Part shown: piece after piece, positions 18,775 to 28,499 of the stretch
How positions within the stretch are numbered: the first letter of the stretch is position 1
Layout of the letters: each line of letters opens with the position of its first letter
Assembly: GCF_000368825.1 (NCBI RefSeq)
Contig: NZ_KB849715.1
Span: 179,458 to 243,457, forward strand
Length of the DNA stretch: 64,000 bases
Direction of reading: 5' to 3'
Source: Acinetobacter ursingii DSM 16037 = CIP 107286
GTDB taxonomy: Bacteria; Pseudomonadota; Gammaproteobacteria; Pseudomonadales; Moraxellaceae
Notes under the pieces: generated by a model
Database searches by the model: none
What the model saw: the letters and a program-made list of their open reading frames with translations, nothing else
What the model was told of the DNA's origin: nothing
Made by a program: the position numbers and the translations under genes

Positions 18775-19764
18775 CTAACTTTCAAACTGAATAATAAAAA
18801 CATGACTTCCTATTTTTTGAATATTTAATTGTGGATATTGAGCTTTGATTAAGCTTAAGGTTTGCTCCACATCCTGTTGGGCATCAATCACCCCGTTGAC
18901 TTTGAATGACTCAAGTACAGATGCGCGATAAATAAAATAAACGTGATGCTGTCGATTTAGACGTTCTAGTAAATCAGGTAAAGCCAGATTATTGGCTAAA
19001 ATCTGGTTGTGTTGCCATGCAAATTCAGTAGATTGAATTGCAATCGGTTGAATCGGTCCAAAGCCATGCGCGTCAGCTTGTACCTTTTCACCAGCATGTA
19101 CACGCTGACGTTGATTGACCTGCTTCGCACTTGCTTCAACACTTGAATGCAACATGCTAATACTGCTGTTTTCACGATTTTGATGCACAATAAATCGTGT
19201 TCCTAATGCCTTGTAATCGGCTTGCTTTGATTGCACGATGAATGGCCGATGTTTGTCTTTTGCGACATCCACATAAATCTCACCCTGAACCAGTTCAACC
19301 TGACGTATCTGTGAATTAAAATGCAATTTGATGGCAGATTTAGCTCCTAGCGTAATTTTTGAACCATCTTTAAGTACAAATGACTGCATACTTCCCGTTG
19401 CAGTTTTATAATCTGCGGTGTAATAAGCATAGGGAAAATAATGGTAGGTCAAAATACTGAATAGCCCAATAAAACCAATGCCCAATATCCCACGACCAAA
19501 AGCCTTTTTTAGCTGTTGTTGACTTTGTTGAGTGTGTTTTAGCGACTTTTGCAAGGTCTGGCTATGAATACGGTGTGTTTCCTGAAGTTGTTTTAATTCG
19601 TCAGAAAAGCGACTAATTTTATCGAATTGATCATGATATTCGGGATGCTGTCGTTGCCAATGCTCAAATTCGACTTGAGCTTGAGAACGTTCAATCGGAT
19701 CATCTGTGTTTAAACGAATAATCCATAAAGATAATTCTTTTTGTAATTTTTTTGGGTCAGTCAT
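18775..19764 (-). CDS. FecR-type anti-sigma/signal transducer
   Basis: This 329-aa inner-membrane regulator has an N-terminal cytoplasmic DUF4880-like helix region (WIIRLNTDDPIERSQAQVEFEHW broadly), one transmembrane segment near residues 105-125 (GILGIGFIGLFSIL), and a periplasmic FecR domain followed by a short STN-like C-terminus (NGVIDAQQDVEQTLSLI). It senses the receptor's STN domain and controls the FecI-like sigma factor. The ATG at 19764 overlaps the end of fecI, giving translational coupling; an upstream ATG at 19797 would lie inside fecI. Confidence 0.88.
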   Translation of the reverse strand: MTDPKKLQKELSLWIIRLNTDDPIERSQAQVEFEHWQRQHPEYHDQFDKISRFSDELKQLQETHRIHSQTLQKSLKHTQQSQQQLKKAFGRGILGIGFIGLFSILTYHYFPYAYYTADYKTATGSMQSFVLKDGSKITLGAKSAIKLHFNSQIRQVELVQGEIYVDVAKDKHRPFIVQSKQADYKALGTRFIVHQNRENSSISMLHSSVEASAKQVNQRQRVHAGEKVQADAHGFGPIQPIAIQSTEFAWQHNQILANNLALPDLLERLNRQHHVYFIYRASVLESFKVNGVIDAQQDVEQTLSLIKAQYPQLNIQKIGSHVFIIQFES

Positions 19765-20302
19765 GTTCCGACTCAAGCAACTGTTCTCGCGCTTCAAGAC
19801 ATAGATTTAGACAATCTGCTAAATAAGATTGCGTCGTCCTTAAAGATTTACCAATCCGTTTAGCGATTTCACTTTGATTGTAACCTTCAAAGTAATACAT
19901 CAGAAAAGCTTTTCTTGCAAATACTGGGCTTTCGTTTAAAGCGATTGTTAAAAAATCTAAAATTTGTACCACTTCTTCAAGTTGATTATTTGATAATTCA
20001 ATCTCTTGAAGTTGTAACTCCCCTGCCAGAGTTTCCAGATAGCTTTGCTCTAATACATAACGTCGATGCTTATCAATCAGTACATTTTTGGCAACATTGA
20101 CTAAATAAGCTCTTGGTTCCTGAATTCCGAGTAGTTTTTGCCGAGTTTGTAATAACTTAACAAAAGTATCTTGCACCAGATCGGCTGCATTAAAAGGATA
20201 ACGAATGCGATAGCTAAGCCACTTTTGAAGCCAATCATGATGATCCAGATACATTTCATGAATGAATTGTTTCTGTGCAGTTGGGGAGAAAGATTGATCC
20301 AT
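19757..20302 (-). CDS. ECF sigma factor, FecI type
   Basis: This 181-aa sigma-70 family protein has region 2 with DLVQDTFVKLLQTR and region 4 with EGYNQSEIAKRIGKSLRTTQSYL, as in FecI/PupI factors that transcribe TonB receptor genes. The ATG at 20302 (MDQSFSP) gives the usual family length; the frame opens ten codons earlier. Gene order sigma, anti-sigma, receptor on the minus strand is the classic surface-signalling arrangement, with a Fur-like box upstream at about 20330-20350. Confidence 0.9.
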   Translation of the reverse strand: MDQSFSPTAQKQFIHEMYLDHHDWLQKWLSYRIRYPFNAADLVQDTFVKLLQTRQKLLGIQEPRAYLVNVAKNVLIDKHRRYVLEQSYLETLAGELQLQEIELSNNQLEEVVQILDFLTIALNESPVFARKAFLMYYFEGYNQSEIAKRIGKSLRTTQSYLADCLNLCLEAREQLLESEHD

Positions 20303-20329
20303 AGCAAAATATTGAATGAATAATATAAA

Positions 20330-20350
20330 CAAGAATTATTATCATTTATT
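20330..20350 (-). promoter_or_regulatory. Fur-box-like operator between fecI-type gene and hemO
   Basis: The plus strand reads aagaattattatcatttatt, the minus strand aatgataataattctt, a partial match to the Fur 19-mer. It lies just upstream of the sigma gene and about 150 bp from the divergent heme oxygenase, so it may serve both. Confidence 0.5.
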
Positions 20351-20495
20351 AATGTGATTATTGTAAACTATTTCTGAACGATATTTTCTATAAAAAAGCT
20401 GCATTCCTTATTGCGTCTTTTTCTATCCTCCTTCGTCATAGCGTATATAGACCTTTATTTACTCCGCAAATATACATCTTTATTTAGGTAACGAT

Positions 20496-21107
20496 ATGAA
20501 CCAATCCGTTGGCAAAACAGACATTCAACATCATATAAGTTCGGCACTATCACTTCGCTTAAAAACTGAAACAGCAGCAGAACATGAACATATGCATCAC
20601 TTAATGGCTCAGGCAGATGTTTTTGCAAGTCGGATGCATTATGCAAAATTTACACTGGCTCAATATTATTTTCAGCGTGATGTTGAGGATTTATTTAAAT
20701 ATCCAGAAATCATTGATTTTATTCCTGATCTGGATGTTCGTGGTCGCTCAGACGCAGCGTTTAAAGATTTACAAGATTTAGGAGTTTCACCTACAGATCT
20801 TAATATCGCGAGTCAGGATGCCAATGCACTTGAAGCGCTAGGCTGGATTTACGTTTCTGAAGGTTCAACGCTCGGAGCTGCGTTTTTATTTAAGGAAGCC
20901 AAAACCAAGCTGGAACTTTCTGAAGAATTTGGCGCACGAAATCTGGCGGCTTATCCTGAAGGCAGAGCAAAAGTCTGGAAACGCTTTGTTCAGGCACTCG
21001 ATGATGCAGGTTTAAGTCAAACTGAACAAGATCAGGTCGTGCAAGGTGCAATGGATGGTTTTGCCCGCTTTGCATCGCTGTTAACCACAGCAAATACAGA
21101 TCAGTAA
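20496..21107 (+). CDS. hemO: Heme oxygenase HemO
   Basis: This 203-aa helical protein of the bacterial heme oxygenase family (HemO/PigA type) opens heme to biliverdin, CO and Fe2+. The proximal His is expected in TETAAEHEHMHHLM near residue 30, and the flexible distal-helix glycines are in YVSEGSTLGAAFLF. It is divergent from the FecI/FecR/receptor genes. Gene content corresponds to the Acinetobacter hemO heme-uptake cluster. The stop is one base from the next gene's ATG. Confidence 0.9.
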   Translation: MNQSVGKTDIQHHISSALSLRLKTETAAEHEHMHHLMAQADVFASRMHYAKFTLAQYYFQRDVEDLFKYPEIIDFIPDLDVRGRSDAAFKDLQDLGVSPTDLNIASQDANALEALGWIYVSEGSTLGAAFLFKEAKTKLELSEEFGARNLAAYPEGRAKVWKRFVQALDDAGLSQTEQDQVVQGAMDGFARFASLLTTANTDQ

Positions 21108-21108
21108 A

Positions 21109-21591
21109 ATGTCAGTACCCACCCATCCGTCCAAGTTGCCCTCAACCTCTGATCACCTAAATCATGATCAGATCGAGCTCACTACATCTAAAAATATACA
21201 TCATGAAAGCTTATCTAAATCCAGCTTTTTAAGAATTGTATTTATAGGTCTGTCTTGCTTGAGCCTGAGTATTGGTGTGATTGGTTTGTTTGTTCCGGGT
21301 TTACCTACAGTTGAGTTTGTATTACTCGCAGCTTTTTTTGCAGGAAAAGGCTCTTCCAGATTACATCGATGGTTTTACCAGCATAAATTATTTGGTCCCA
21401 TGATTCGTAACTGGCAAGATCAGCGTCAGGTTTCCAGAAAATCAAAATATATGATGGCTGTTAGTATGACACTTGCTAGCAGCATCTTGATACTTCATGT
21501 ACCTCATTTCTGGTTTAACCTTGTATGTATTGTATGCATGCTGCTCGTTTTTATCTGGGTTTGGCGGCGACCTGAACCCGAGAAAATTTAA
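21109..21591 (+). CDS. YbaN-like DUF454 inner-membrane protein
   Basis: This 160-aa protein has a polar N-terminus of about 40 residues and then the DUF454 core: IGVIGLFVPGLPTVEFVLLAA, FFAGKGSSRLHRWF, and two more membrane segments near the C-terminus. The family function is unknown. It begins one base after hemO and is certainly co-transcribed, a pairing also seen in other Acinetobacter hemO loci, so a role in heme or iron handling is possible. Confidence 0.8.
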   Translation: MSVPTHPSKLPSTSDHLNHDQIELTTSKNIHHESLSKSSFLRIVFIGLSCLSLSIGVIGLFVPGLPTVEFVLLAAFFAGKGSSRLHRWFYQHKLFGPMIRNWQDQRQVSRKSKYMMAVSMTLASSILILHVPHFWFNLVCIVCMLLVFIWVWRRPEPEKI

Positions 21592-21610
21592 AATGCAAAA
21601 CACAAGTCAT

Positions 21611-21639
21611 AAAAAAGACCACACATCGTGGTCTTTTTT
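21611..21639. terminator. Convergent terminator, hemO operon / bdhA
   Basis: A perfect 12-bp stem, aaaaaagaccac (21611-21622) / gtggtctttttt (21628-21639), serves both directions. Confidence 0.85.
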
Positions 21640-21650
21640 ATCAGAACAAA

Positions 21651-22436
21651 CTACTGAGCAGTATATCCGCCATCCATCACTACAGCTTGTCCTGTCACTC
21701 CACCTGCCTTATCACTGCACAAGAAAATCGCATAATCGGCAATTTCCTCAACACTAAGAAGGCGTTTTTGCGGCACCATCGCCAAAATCACATCTTCCAA
21801 CGCACTGGTTTCACTCACATTTCGCGTTTTAGCCAAATCTGCAATTTGCCCACGAACCAAAGGTGTATCCACATAGCCAGGACACAAAGCATTTACTGTA
21901 ATACCATCACGTGCACATTCGAGTGCAGCGACTTTGGTTAAGCCAATCACACCATGCTTAGCGCTGTTATAGCCTGCTTTACCTGCAAAACCGATCAAGC
22001 CATTAATCGATGCCATATTGATAATACGACCTGATTTTTGTGCTTTCATAATTGGAAAAGCATGTTTAATGCCGATAAATGAACCTGTTAGCATCACCGC
22101 AATCAGTTTTTGATAAACTTCAGTTGGGAATTCCTCAATTGCTGCCACATGTTGAAACCCTGCATTATTAATTAAAATATCCAGTGTTCCGAATGTTTCT
22201 TGTGTTAGTTCAATTGCAGCTTGATAGGCTTGTTCATTGGTCACATCACAAGGCGCCGAAATAGCAGTAAAACCTTCGCTTTTGAGCTGTTGTGCAGCTT
22301 CTTCACATTTTTGCGCATTCATATCTGAAATAACTACTTTTGCACCTTCCAATGCAAATTTTTTCGCAATTTCCAGACCAATTCCGCTCGCAGAACCTGT
22401 AATAAAAGCCACCTTACCATCGAGTTGTTTTGTCAC
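21651..22436 (-). CDS. bdhA: 3-hydroxybutyrate dehydrogenase
   Basis: This 261-aa SDR is closely related to D-3-hydroxybutyrate dehydrogenases: TGSASGIG cofactor loop at residues 14-21, NNAGFQHVAAIEEFP, catalytic Ser/Tyr/Lys in MASINGLIGFAGKAGYNSAKHG, and CPGYVDTPLV. It converts 3-hydroxybutyrate to acetoacetate with NAD+. It neighbours a GntP-type permease and the ato genes, which complete the route. Confidence 0.9.
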   Translation of the reverse strand: MTKQLDGKVAFITGSASGIGLEIAKKFALEGAKVVISDMNAQKCEEAAQQLKSEGFTAISAPCDVTNEQAYQAAIELTQETFGTLDILINNAGFQHVAAIEEFPTEVYQKLIAVMLTGSFIGIKHAFPIMKAQKSGRIINMASINGLIGFAGKAGYNSAKHGVIGLTKVAALECARDGITVNALCPGYVDTPLVRGQIADLAKTRNVSETSALEDVILAMVPQKRLLSVEEIADYAIFLCSDKAGGVTGQAVVMDGGYTAQ

Positions 22437-22515
22437 GTTCTTTCTCCTGCCTCATTTATAAAATGCCTTGGTTTTTTAAACCAAAACAAGTTCATAGCTT
22501 ATTTTGATCAAAAAA

Positions 22516-23949
22516 TTACACAATTCCGAACCATGTAAATGCAGCTATCGCCACAAATACTGCAACTGTTTTAATGATCGTAACTGCAAAAATATCTTTA
22601 TAAGATTGCTTATGTGTTAAACCTGTTACAGCGAGTAAGGTAATGACTGCGCCATTGTGTGGAAGTGTGTCCATGCCGCCCGATGCCATTGCCACAATAC
22701 GATGCATCACTTCGGGCGGAATACCCGCAGCCAAAATAGCAGCATTATACTGCTCTGCCATCGCACTCAAAGCGATACTCATCCCGCCTGATGCTGAACC
22801 TGTAATCCCTGCCAATACAGTTGTGGTCACCGCACCATTCACCAAAGGATTAGTAAATGCCGTTCCCAATGCATGACTCACTAAAGCAAAACCGGGTAAA
22901 GCCGCAATAATCGCACCGAAACCATATTCGGACGCGGTGTTCATGACAGCCAAAAGCGAACCGCCAATACTGGCATTTACACCTTCTTTAAATTGGCTCG
23001 CCACACGACCATAATCAAATAAGATAGCCGCGATAATCCCAACCATCAGTGCCAAACCGACCGCCCAGATCGCACCCGTTTTTGCAACATCAACCGTATA
23101 ATTTGCAAGACCAATTGCATTAAAATCAAAACCGTTTGGGTACCATGTTTTAATTGCTGTCGATAAATATTTATTCATCACAGCAACTAACACTAAAGGA
23201 ACGAAGGCTAGAATCTGACGAATAACCGAACCATTATCATGCGCATTTTCCTGTACAAGATTTACATCAGAATCAACACTATTTGCAGAATTATCTGAGA
23301 CAAAACCTGCATAGCCTTCCCCTGCTTGAGCAGCCACACGTCGACGCCACTCTAGGTATAACAAACCTGTACTCAATACAAAAATCGCACCAATAATCCC
23401 TAAAAATGGAGCAGCATAAATATTGGTTCCAAAGAAAGTGGTTGGTATCACGTTTTGAATTTGTGGCGTACCCGGTAGCGCGTCCATGGTAAAGGTAAAT
23501 GCACCAAGTGCAATCGTGCCGGGAATTAGACGTTTAGGGATGTTAGCTTGCTGAAATAATTGATTGGCAAATGGATAAATCGCAAATACAGCTACGAATA
23601 AACTGACACCACTATAGGTCAAAATTGCGCCGAGGATCACCACGGTCAAGATTGCTTTTTTTGCACCAATCAAATTCACAATAGTTTTTGCAATCGACTC
23701 AGCGATCCCTGACATTTCAACCACTTTGCCAAAAATTGCACCGAGTAAAAATACCAGAAAATAATCCTCGATAAAGTTGACCATTTTCGGCATGAAAACG
23801 CCTGAGTAAAAAGGCAAGACATTACTTGGATTGATTAAAAAAACCGCCAATAATGCACATAACGGTGCCATCAGGATGACTGAAAACCCGCGATAAGCGG
23901 TGTACATCAGTAAGACTAAAGACAGCAGAATAACAAATAAATCCCACAT
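22516..23949 (-). CDS. GntP-family permease, probable 3-hydroxybutyrate importer
   Basis: This 477-aa protein has 12 or more membrane segments and the GntP/CitMHS-type ends: N-terminal LFVILLSLVLLMYTAYRGF and late GMDTLPHNGAVITLLAVTGLTH, diagnostic of the gluconate:H+ symporter family. A hydrophilic loop at about residues 215-240 is acidic. It lies 80 bp upstream of bdhA on the same strand, so hydroxybutyrate rather than gluconate is the likely substrate. Confidence 0.82.
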   Translation of the reverse strand: MWDLFVILLSLVLLMYTAYRGFSVILMAPLCALLAVFLINPSNVLPFYSGVFMPKMVNFIEDYFLVFLLGAIFGKVVEMSGIAESIAKTIVNLIGAKKAILTVVILGAILTYSGVSLFVAVFAIYPFANQLFQQANIPKRLIPGTIALGAFTFTMDALPGTPQIQNVIPTTFFGTNIYAAPFLGIIGAIFVLSTGLLYLEWRRRVAAQAGEGYAGFVSDNSANSVDSDVNLVQENAHDNGSVIRQILAFVPLVLVAVMNKYLSTAIKTWYPNGFDFNAIGLANYTVDVAKTGAIWAVGLALMVGIIAAILFDYGRVASQFKEGVNASIGGSLLAVMNTASEYGFGAIIAALPGFALVSHALGTAFTNPLVNGAVTTTVLAGITGSASGGMSIALSAMAEQYNAAILAAGIPPEVMHRIVAMASGGMDTLPHNGAVITLLAVTGLTHKQSYKDIFAVTIIKTVAVFVAIAAFTWFGIV

Positions 23950-24522
23950 ATTCTTTCTTACTCCATTATGAAGAATATAGATTAGGTTTAACTCAAATAT
24001 TGTGCCTAATATTTGATAACAGTTTGCCTAATAATAAATAAATACAATTTGTCCAAAATGAGCCATTAAATATACTTAGCAAATAAGATTTTATATTTAT
24101 TTTAAAATATCAATATTTTTACGAAATACAAGAATATTATTTAAAAGACTGTTAAATAAAAATTTAAACATTGAAATATAAGATTTTTATTTAAGTAAAA
24201 CGACTTATCTATTTATTTAAAAAACAAATGAATTATTTAATAAAACTCATTAATTATTAGTTTTCTTTCATAAGTCCCTTTTATTTCTTCCTATAGGAGA
24301 AAAATAAAGAGAGTTTAAAAATTATGAAAGAAGTCTATTTAATGAAAAAATTCTGCTTTTAATATTTTGATTTGGATCATTTCAGCCACATTTTAAAAAA
24401 CTGTTTTTTTAATATAAAACTGAGCTTGATTTAATTTTACAAAAAAACAAGTATATCAATCGTAGAGTTAGATATAATTTTTCTTTAAAATCAAAAACTT
24501 TTGATTAGGATGGAATCTATAA
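23950..24522. other. AT-rich divergent intergenic region (573 bp)
   Basis: The region separates the GntP permease (minus) from the LysR gene (plus). It is very AT-rich with many ttattta repeats. No RNA gene, protein-like ORF or clear terminator was seen. It must contain both promoters and probably LysR-binding T-N11-A sites, which cannot be picked reliably in such biased sequence. Confidence 0.5.
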
Positions 24523-25422
24523 ATGACGCTCAAGCAACTCAAAGCTTTTTTGGCACTGGCTCGTACTCTGAATTATGCCAATGCATCGACTGAGCTTCAT
24601 TTAAGTCAGTCCGCCTTGAGTTTGAGTATCAAATCATTAGAAGAGGAATTGGGTGGAAAGCTATTTAAGCGTAATACTCGCCGTGTCGAACTCACTCAGG
24701 AAGGAAAATCTTTGATCCCTTATGCTAGAAAGTTACTGGCAAACTGGGAAGACATGGAAAATGATGTAAAACAACGTTTTAAACTTAATCGCGGTACTTT
24801 AAATATTGCTTCAATGCCCTTTGTTACCCATGCAATTTTACCCGAAGTCATTCAGACTTTTTCAAATGCCCACCCTAATTTAAATTTTTCAATTCATGAT
24901 ATTCCCAATGAAAAAATTATTGAAAATGTATTGGACGGAATTTTTGAACTTGGAATTTGCTTTCAGCCAATTCTAAATGAACAGTTGGAATTTAAAGCTT
25001 TATTTGATGAAGATTTTTTAGCACTCATTCCCAAAACACATCCGCTAGCCAGTAAAAAAAGCATCACTTGGCAGGAATTATATGCCAATCCATTTATTAC
25101 CTTACAACACCCTTCAATCGTGCGTTACCTCCTTGAACAAAACGCCTCACGCTTAGGTCTGGTGCTTGATTTAAAAGTTGAGTGTCACCAGATTAGTACT
25201 TTCTCAAGTTTTGTGGCTTTAGGCATTGGAGTCAGTGCAATTCCACGCCATTTTCAACATTCGATCGATAAAGAGTATAATGTGTTACTGGAAATTGAAA
25301 ATAGTCAGGTACACCAAGCGGTCGGTATTATTTATAAAAAAGACACTGAACTTTCAAATATTTCCAGCGAATTCATTCAGACACTTTCAAGTTATCCTTA
25401 CGAAAAAATCCTTCAATTTTAG
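24523..25422 (+). CDS. LysR-family regulator of the ketone-body genes
   Basis: This 299-aa LTTR has the N-terminal winged HTH (LKAFLALARTLNYANASTEL, then LSQSALSLSIKSLEEELGGKLF) and a periplasmic-binding-like effector domain. It lies between the divergent GntP/bdhA pair and the atoDAEB genes and is their likely activator. The inducer is unknown. Confidence 0.88.
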   Translation: MTLKQLKAFLALARTLNYANASTELHLSQSALSLSIKSLEEELGGKLFKRNTRRVELTQEGKSLIPYARKLLANWEDMENDVKQRFKLNRGTLNIASMPFVTHAILPEVIQTFSNAHPNLNFSIHDIPNEKIIENVLDGIFELGICFQPILNEQLEFKALFDEDFLALIPKTHPLASKKSITWQELYANPFITLQHPSIVRYLLEQNASRLGLVLDLKVECHQISTFSSFVALGIGVSAIPRHFQHSIDKEYNVLLEIENSQVHQAVGIIYKKDTELSNISSEFIQTLSSYPYEKILQF

Positions 25423-25571
25423 TAGCCATAGAAAATCAACGATCAAAAAACGATATTCGCACATTAAACAGATTCATTAATTTTTCTCATTAATCCTTTA
25501 AAATTTTCAACTTCCTTAAATAAATTACAGATGTTAATAATAAGAAAACATAGGGACGTTGAGTAAATACA

Positions 25572-26276
25572 ATGAATAAAGTGTATGCAAGTGCAGAACT
25601 CGCATTACAGGATATTGTTAAGAATAATCAGACTCTTGCTGTGGGTGGTTTTGGTTTATGTGGTATTCCAGAAGCACTGATCAATGCATTAAAACAAACC
25701 CAAGTTACTGGTTTAACCTGTATTTCCAATAATGCAGGTGTAGATGATTTTGGTTTGGGAATTTTACTTCAAACAAAACAAATCAAAAAAATGATTTCGT
25801 CTTATGTCGGTGAAAATAAAGAATTTGAACGCCAATATCTTAATGGTGAGCTTGAGGTTGAACTGACGCCGCAAGGAACTTTGGCAGAAAAACTTCGCGC
25901 AGGCGGCGCAGGCATCCCAGCATTTTATACTCAAACTGGTGTTGGAACGCTCATCGCAGAAGGCAAAGAACAGCGCGATTTTGATGGTAAACCTTATATT
26001 TTGGAGCCTTCTTTAACCGCTGATATTGCATTGGTCAAAGCGTATAAAGCGGACAAAGCAGGTAATTTGATTTTCCATAAAACGGCACGTAACTTCAATC
26101 CCGAATGTGCGATGGCAGGAAAAATTACCATCGCGGAAGTTGAACAAGTGGTGGAAATTGGTGAGTTAGATCCTGATGAAATCCATCTGGCAGGTATTTT
26201 TGTACAACGTATTGTACTTAATGCGCACCCAGAAAAACGAATTGAGCAAAAAACCCTAAAAGCACAGGAAGCATAA
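25572..26276 (+). CDS. atoD: 3-oxoacid / acetoacetate CoA-transferase subunit A
   Basis: This 234-aa alpha subunit of a class I CoA transferase has the CoA-binding [13 protein letters not shown] near residue 22 and [15 protein letters not shown]. It moves CoA from succinyl- or acetyl-CoA to acetoacetate, with the catalytic Glu on the B subunit. It is first in an operon-like run with atoA two bases later. Confidence 0.93.
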   Translation: MNKVYASAELALQDIVKNNQTLAVGGFGLCGIPEALINALKQTQVTGLTCISNNAGVDDFGLGILLQTKQIKKMISSYVGENKEFERQYLNGELEVELTPQGTLAEKLRAGGAGIPAFYTQTGVGTLIAEGKEQRDFDGKPYILEPSLTADIALVKAYKADKAGNLIFHKTARNFNPECAMAGKITIAEVEQVVEIGELDPDEIHLAGIFVQRIVLNAHPEKRIEQKTLKAQEA

Positions 26277-26278
26277 TC

Positions 26279-26920
26279 ATGGCATGGACACGTGAACAAA
26301 TGGCACAACGTGCCGCCAAAGAATTACAAGATGGTTTTTATGTCAATCTTGGTATTGGCTTACCCACACTGGTCGCTAATTATATCCCAGAAAATGTTGA
26401 TGTCTGGCTTCAGTCCGAAAATGGTTTATTGGGCATTGGAGAATTTCCAACCGAACAAACGGTGGATGCAGATTTAATCAATGCAGGTAAACAAACGGTC
26501 ACCGCACGTGCGGGCGCTGCATTTTTTTCCAGTAGTGAATCTTTTGCCATGATCCGTGGTGGACATGTCAACATTGCGATTTTGGGTGCAATGGAAGTCT
26601 CTGAAAAAGGTGATCTTGCCAACTGGATGATTCCGGGTAAAAAGGTCAAAGGCATGGGCGGCGCAATGGATTTGGTCGTGGGTGTACAACGTGTGGTGGT
26701 ACTCATGGAACATTGTGCCAAAGATGGTACGCCGAAAATTGTATCTGAATGCAGTTTGCCGCTGACAGGTCAGGCTGTAGTACATCGTGTCATTACCGAC
26801 TTAGGCGTGATGGATATTACTGCTGAGGGTATCGAACTAATTGAACTTGCAGATGGTGTAACAGTTGAGAAAATTCAGGCTGCCTCGGGTGTCAAACTCA
26901 TTACGACCCTAGCAATCTAA
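26279..26920 (+). CDS. atoA: 3-oxoacid / acetoacetate CoA-transferase subunit B
   Basis: This 213-aa beta subunit carries the catalytic Glu in [15 protein letters not shown], plus [23 protein letters not shown]. The start follows the atoD stop by two bases, so translation is coupled. The substrate could be acetoacetate or another 3-oxoacid; the neighbours favour acetoacetate. Confidence 0.93.
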   Translation: MAWTREQMAQRAAKELQDGFYVNLGIGLPTLVANYIPENVDVWLQSENGLLGIGEFPTEQTVDADLINAGKQTVTARAGAAFFSSSESFAMIRGGHVNIAILGAMEVSEKGDLANWMIPGKKVKGMGGAMDLVVGVQRVVVLMEHCAKDGTPKIVSECSLPLTGQAVVHRVITDLGVMDITAEGIELIELADGVTVEKIQAASGVKLITTLAI

Positions 26921-27023
26921 ATATTCTTTTAAACGAAATACTGGCATATACAAAGTGAATTAGAAAAAAGCGGTGATCACTTTTGGATGAATGATCACCT
27001 TTAATATCAGATGGAATTTGATC

Positions 27024-28442
27024 ATGAATAAACAACCTGCAATTTTAGAACGGTTTGCGATTAGTATTAGTAACTGGTCAGAAAAATGGTTTCCTGACTC
27101 ATATATTTTTGCATTACTTGGCGTGATTATTGTGGCTACTGCTGCACTGTTCATTGGCGCACCAGTCAAAGAAGTCGCAAGTTCTTTTGGCAATGGATTT
27201 TGGAGCCTGATTCCATTTACCTTACAAATGACCATGCTAATTATTGTGGGCTATGTCGTTTCCGTATCGCGCCCTATGAGAAAACTGATCCAGAAGATGG
27301 CCAGAATCCCACATTCGGGACGCAGTGCCATTGTGCTAGTTGCCACTGTCAGTTTGCTCATTTCTTTGGTCAATTGGGCCATTAGTACCATCTTAACTGC
27401 ACTTTTGGTGATCGCCCTCGCCAAACGTAAAGAACTCAATATGGATTATCGGGCGGCGGCGGCCGCAGCGATTATTGGTATGGGAGCAACATGGGCGCTG
27501 GGGATTAGTTCTTCTGCGGCTCAATTACAGGCCAATAAAGCCAGTTTGCCTGAGTCTATTTATAATCTGACCGGTGTCATTCCGTTTACGGAAACTATAT
27601 TTTTGTGGCAATCGATTGTGATGACTGCCATATTGATCATTGTTTCGATTGTCATTGCCTACCTGTCTGCACCCAAAGGTCAGAATGTCAAAACCATGCA
27701 AGATTTCAATCTGAACTTTGACGAAGAAGAAAAACAGGAACTGGAGCAAACGAAATCGAAACGTCCGGGAGATTGGTTAGAAAATTCACCGATCCTGACC
27801 ATTTTAGTGGTGGCTTTAGGCTTAATCTGGATGATTTTGGAGTTTTCTAAAAACAATCCAATTATTGCGATTTCTAGTCTCAATACTTATAACTTTATTT
27901 TCCTGATGCTTGGTCTGGCATTACACGGCACACCACGCAATTTTCTAAATGCAGTCAGTAAAGCGGTTCCTGCGGTTTCAGGAGTGCTGATTCAGTTTCC
28001 ACTGTATGGCAGTATTGCCTATATGATGACTCAAGCGGTCAATGCTCAAGATTTATCGCTTTCACATTATATTGCACACTTTTTTGTCTCAATTGCCTCG
28101 CATGATACCTTTGCTGTGGTCATGGGAATTTATTCTGCCATTTTAGGCTTTTTTGTACCATCAGGCGGTGGCAAATGGATTATCGAAGCACCTTATGTGA
28201 TGCAAGCAGCCAACGATTTGAAATATCATCTGGGTTGGTCGGTACAAATTTATAATGCAGCAGAAGCATTACCCAACTTAATCAATCCATTTTTTATGTT
28301 ACCGATGCTCGGTATTTTAAAACTCAAACCTAAGGATGTGATTGGTTTTACCGTGACACAATTGGTTGTACATTTACCTTTAGTGCTTTTTTTATTGTGG
28401 ATATTAGGACAAACTTTGACTTATACCCCACCCGTATTTTAA
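27024..28442 (+). CDS. atoE: Short-chain fatty acid / acetoacetate transporter AtoE
   Basis: This 472-aa multi-pass inner-membrane protein of the AtoE family has about 11 hydrophobic segments and the conserved late motif FVPSGGGKWIIEAPYVMQAA. I used the ATG at 27024 (MNKQPAILERFA); the frame opens at 26991 but adds a non-conserved leader. It probably imports acetoacetate or short fatty acids. Confidence 0.88.
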   Translation: MNKQPAILERFAISISNWSEKWFPDSYIFALLGVIIVATAALFIGAPVKEVASSFGNGFWSLIPFTLQMTMLIIVGYVVSVSRPMRKLIQKMARIPHSGRSAIVLVATVSLLISLVNWAISTILTALLVIALAKRKELNMDYRAAAAAAIIGMGATWALGISSSAAQLQANKASLPESIYNLTGVIPFTETIFLWQSIVMTAILIIVSIVIAYLSAPKGQNVKTMQDFNLNFDEEEKQELEQTKSKRPGDWLENSPILTILVVALGLIWMILEFSKNNPIIAISSLNTYNFIFLMLGLALHGTPRNFLNAVSKAVPAVSGVLIQFPLYGSIAYMMTQAVNAQDLSLSHYIAHFFVSIASHDTFAVVMGIYSAILGFFVPSGGGKWIIEAPYVMQAANDLKYHLGWSVQIYNAAEALPNLINPFFMLPMLGILKLKPKDVIGFTVTQLVVHLPLVLFLLWILGQTLTYTPPVF

Positions 28443-28499
28443 TCAATCATAATGAAGTTCAAGCTTATAAGCTAAACTGATACTATAAGGAATCATTTC

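Noticed and set aside
26410..26785. Two 103-aa minus-strand ORFs opposite atoA
   Set aside because: Antisense shadows of a well-conserved CoA-transferase subunit.
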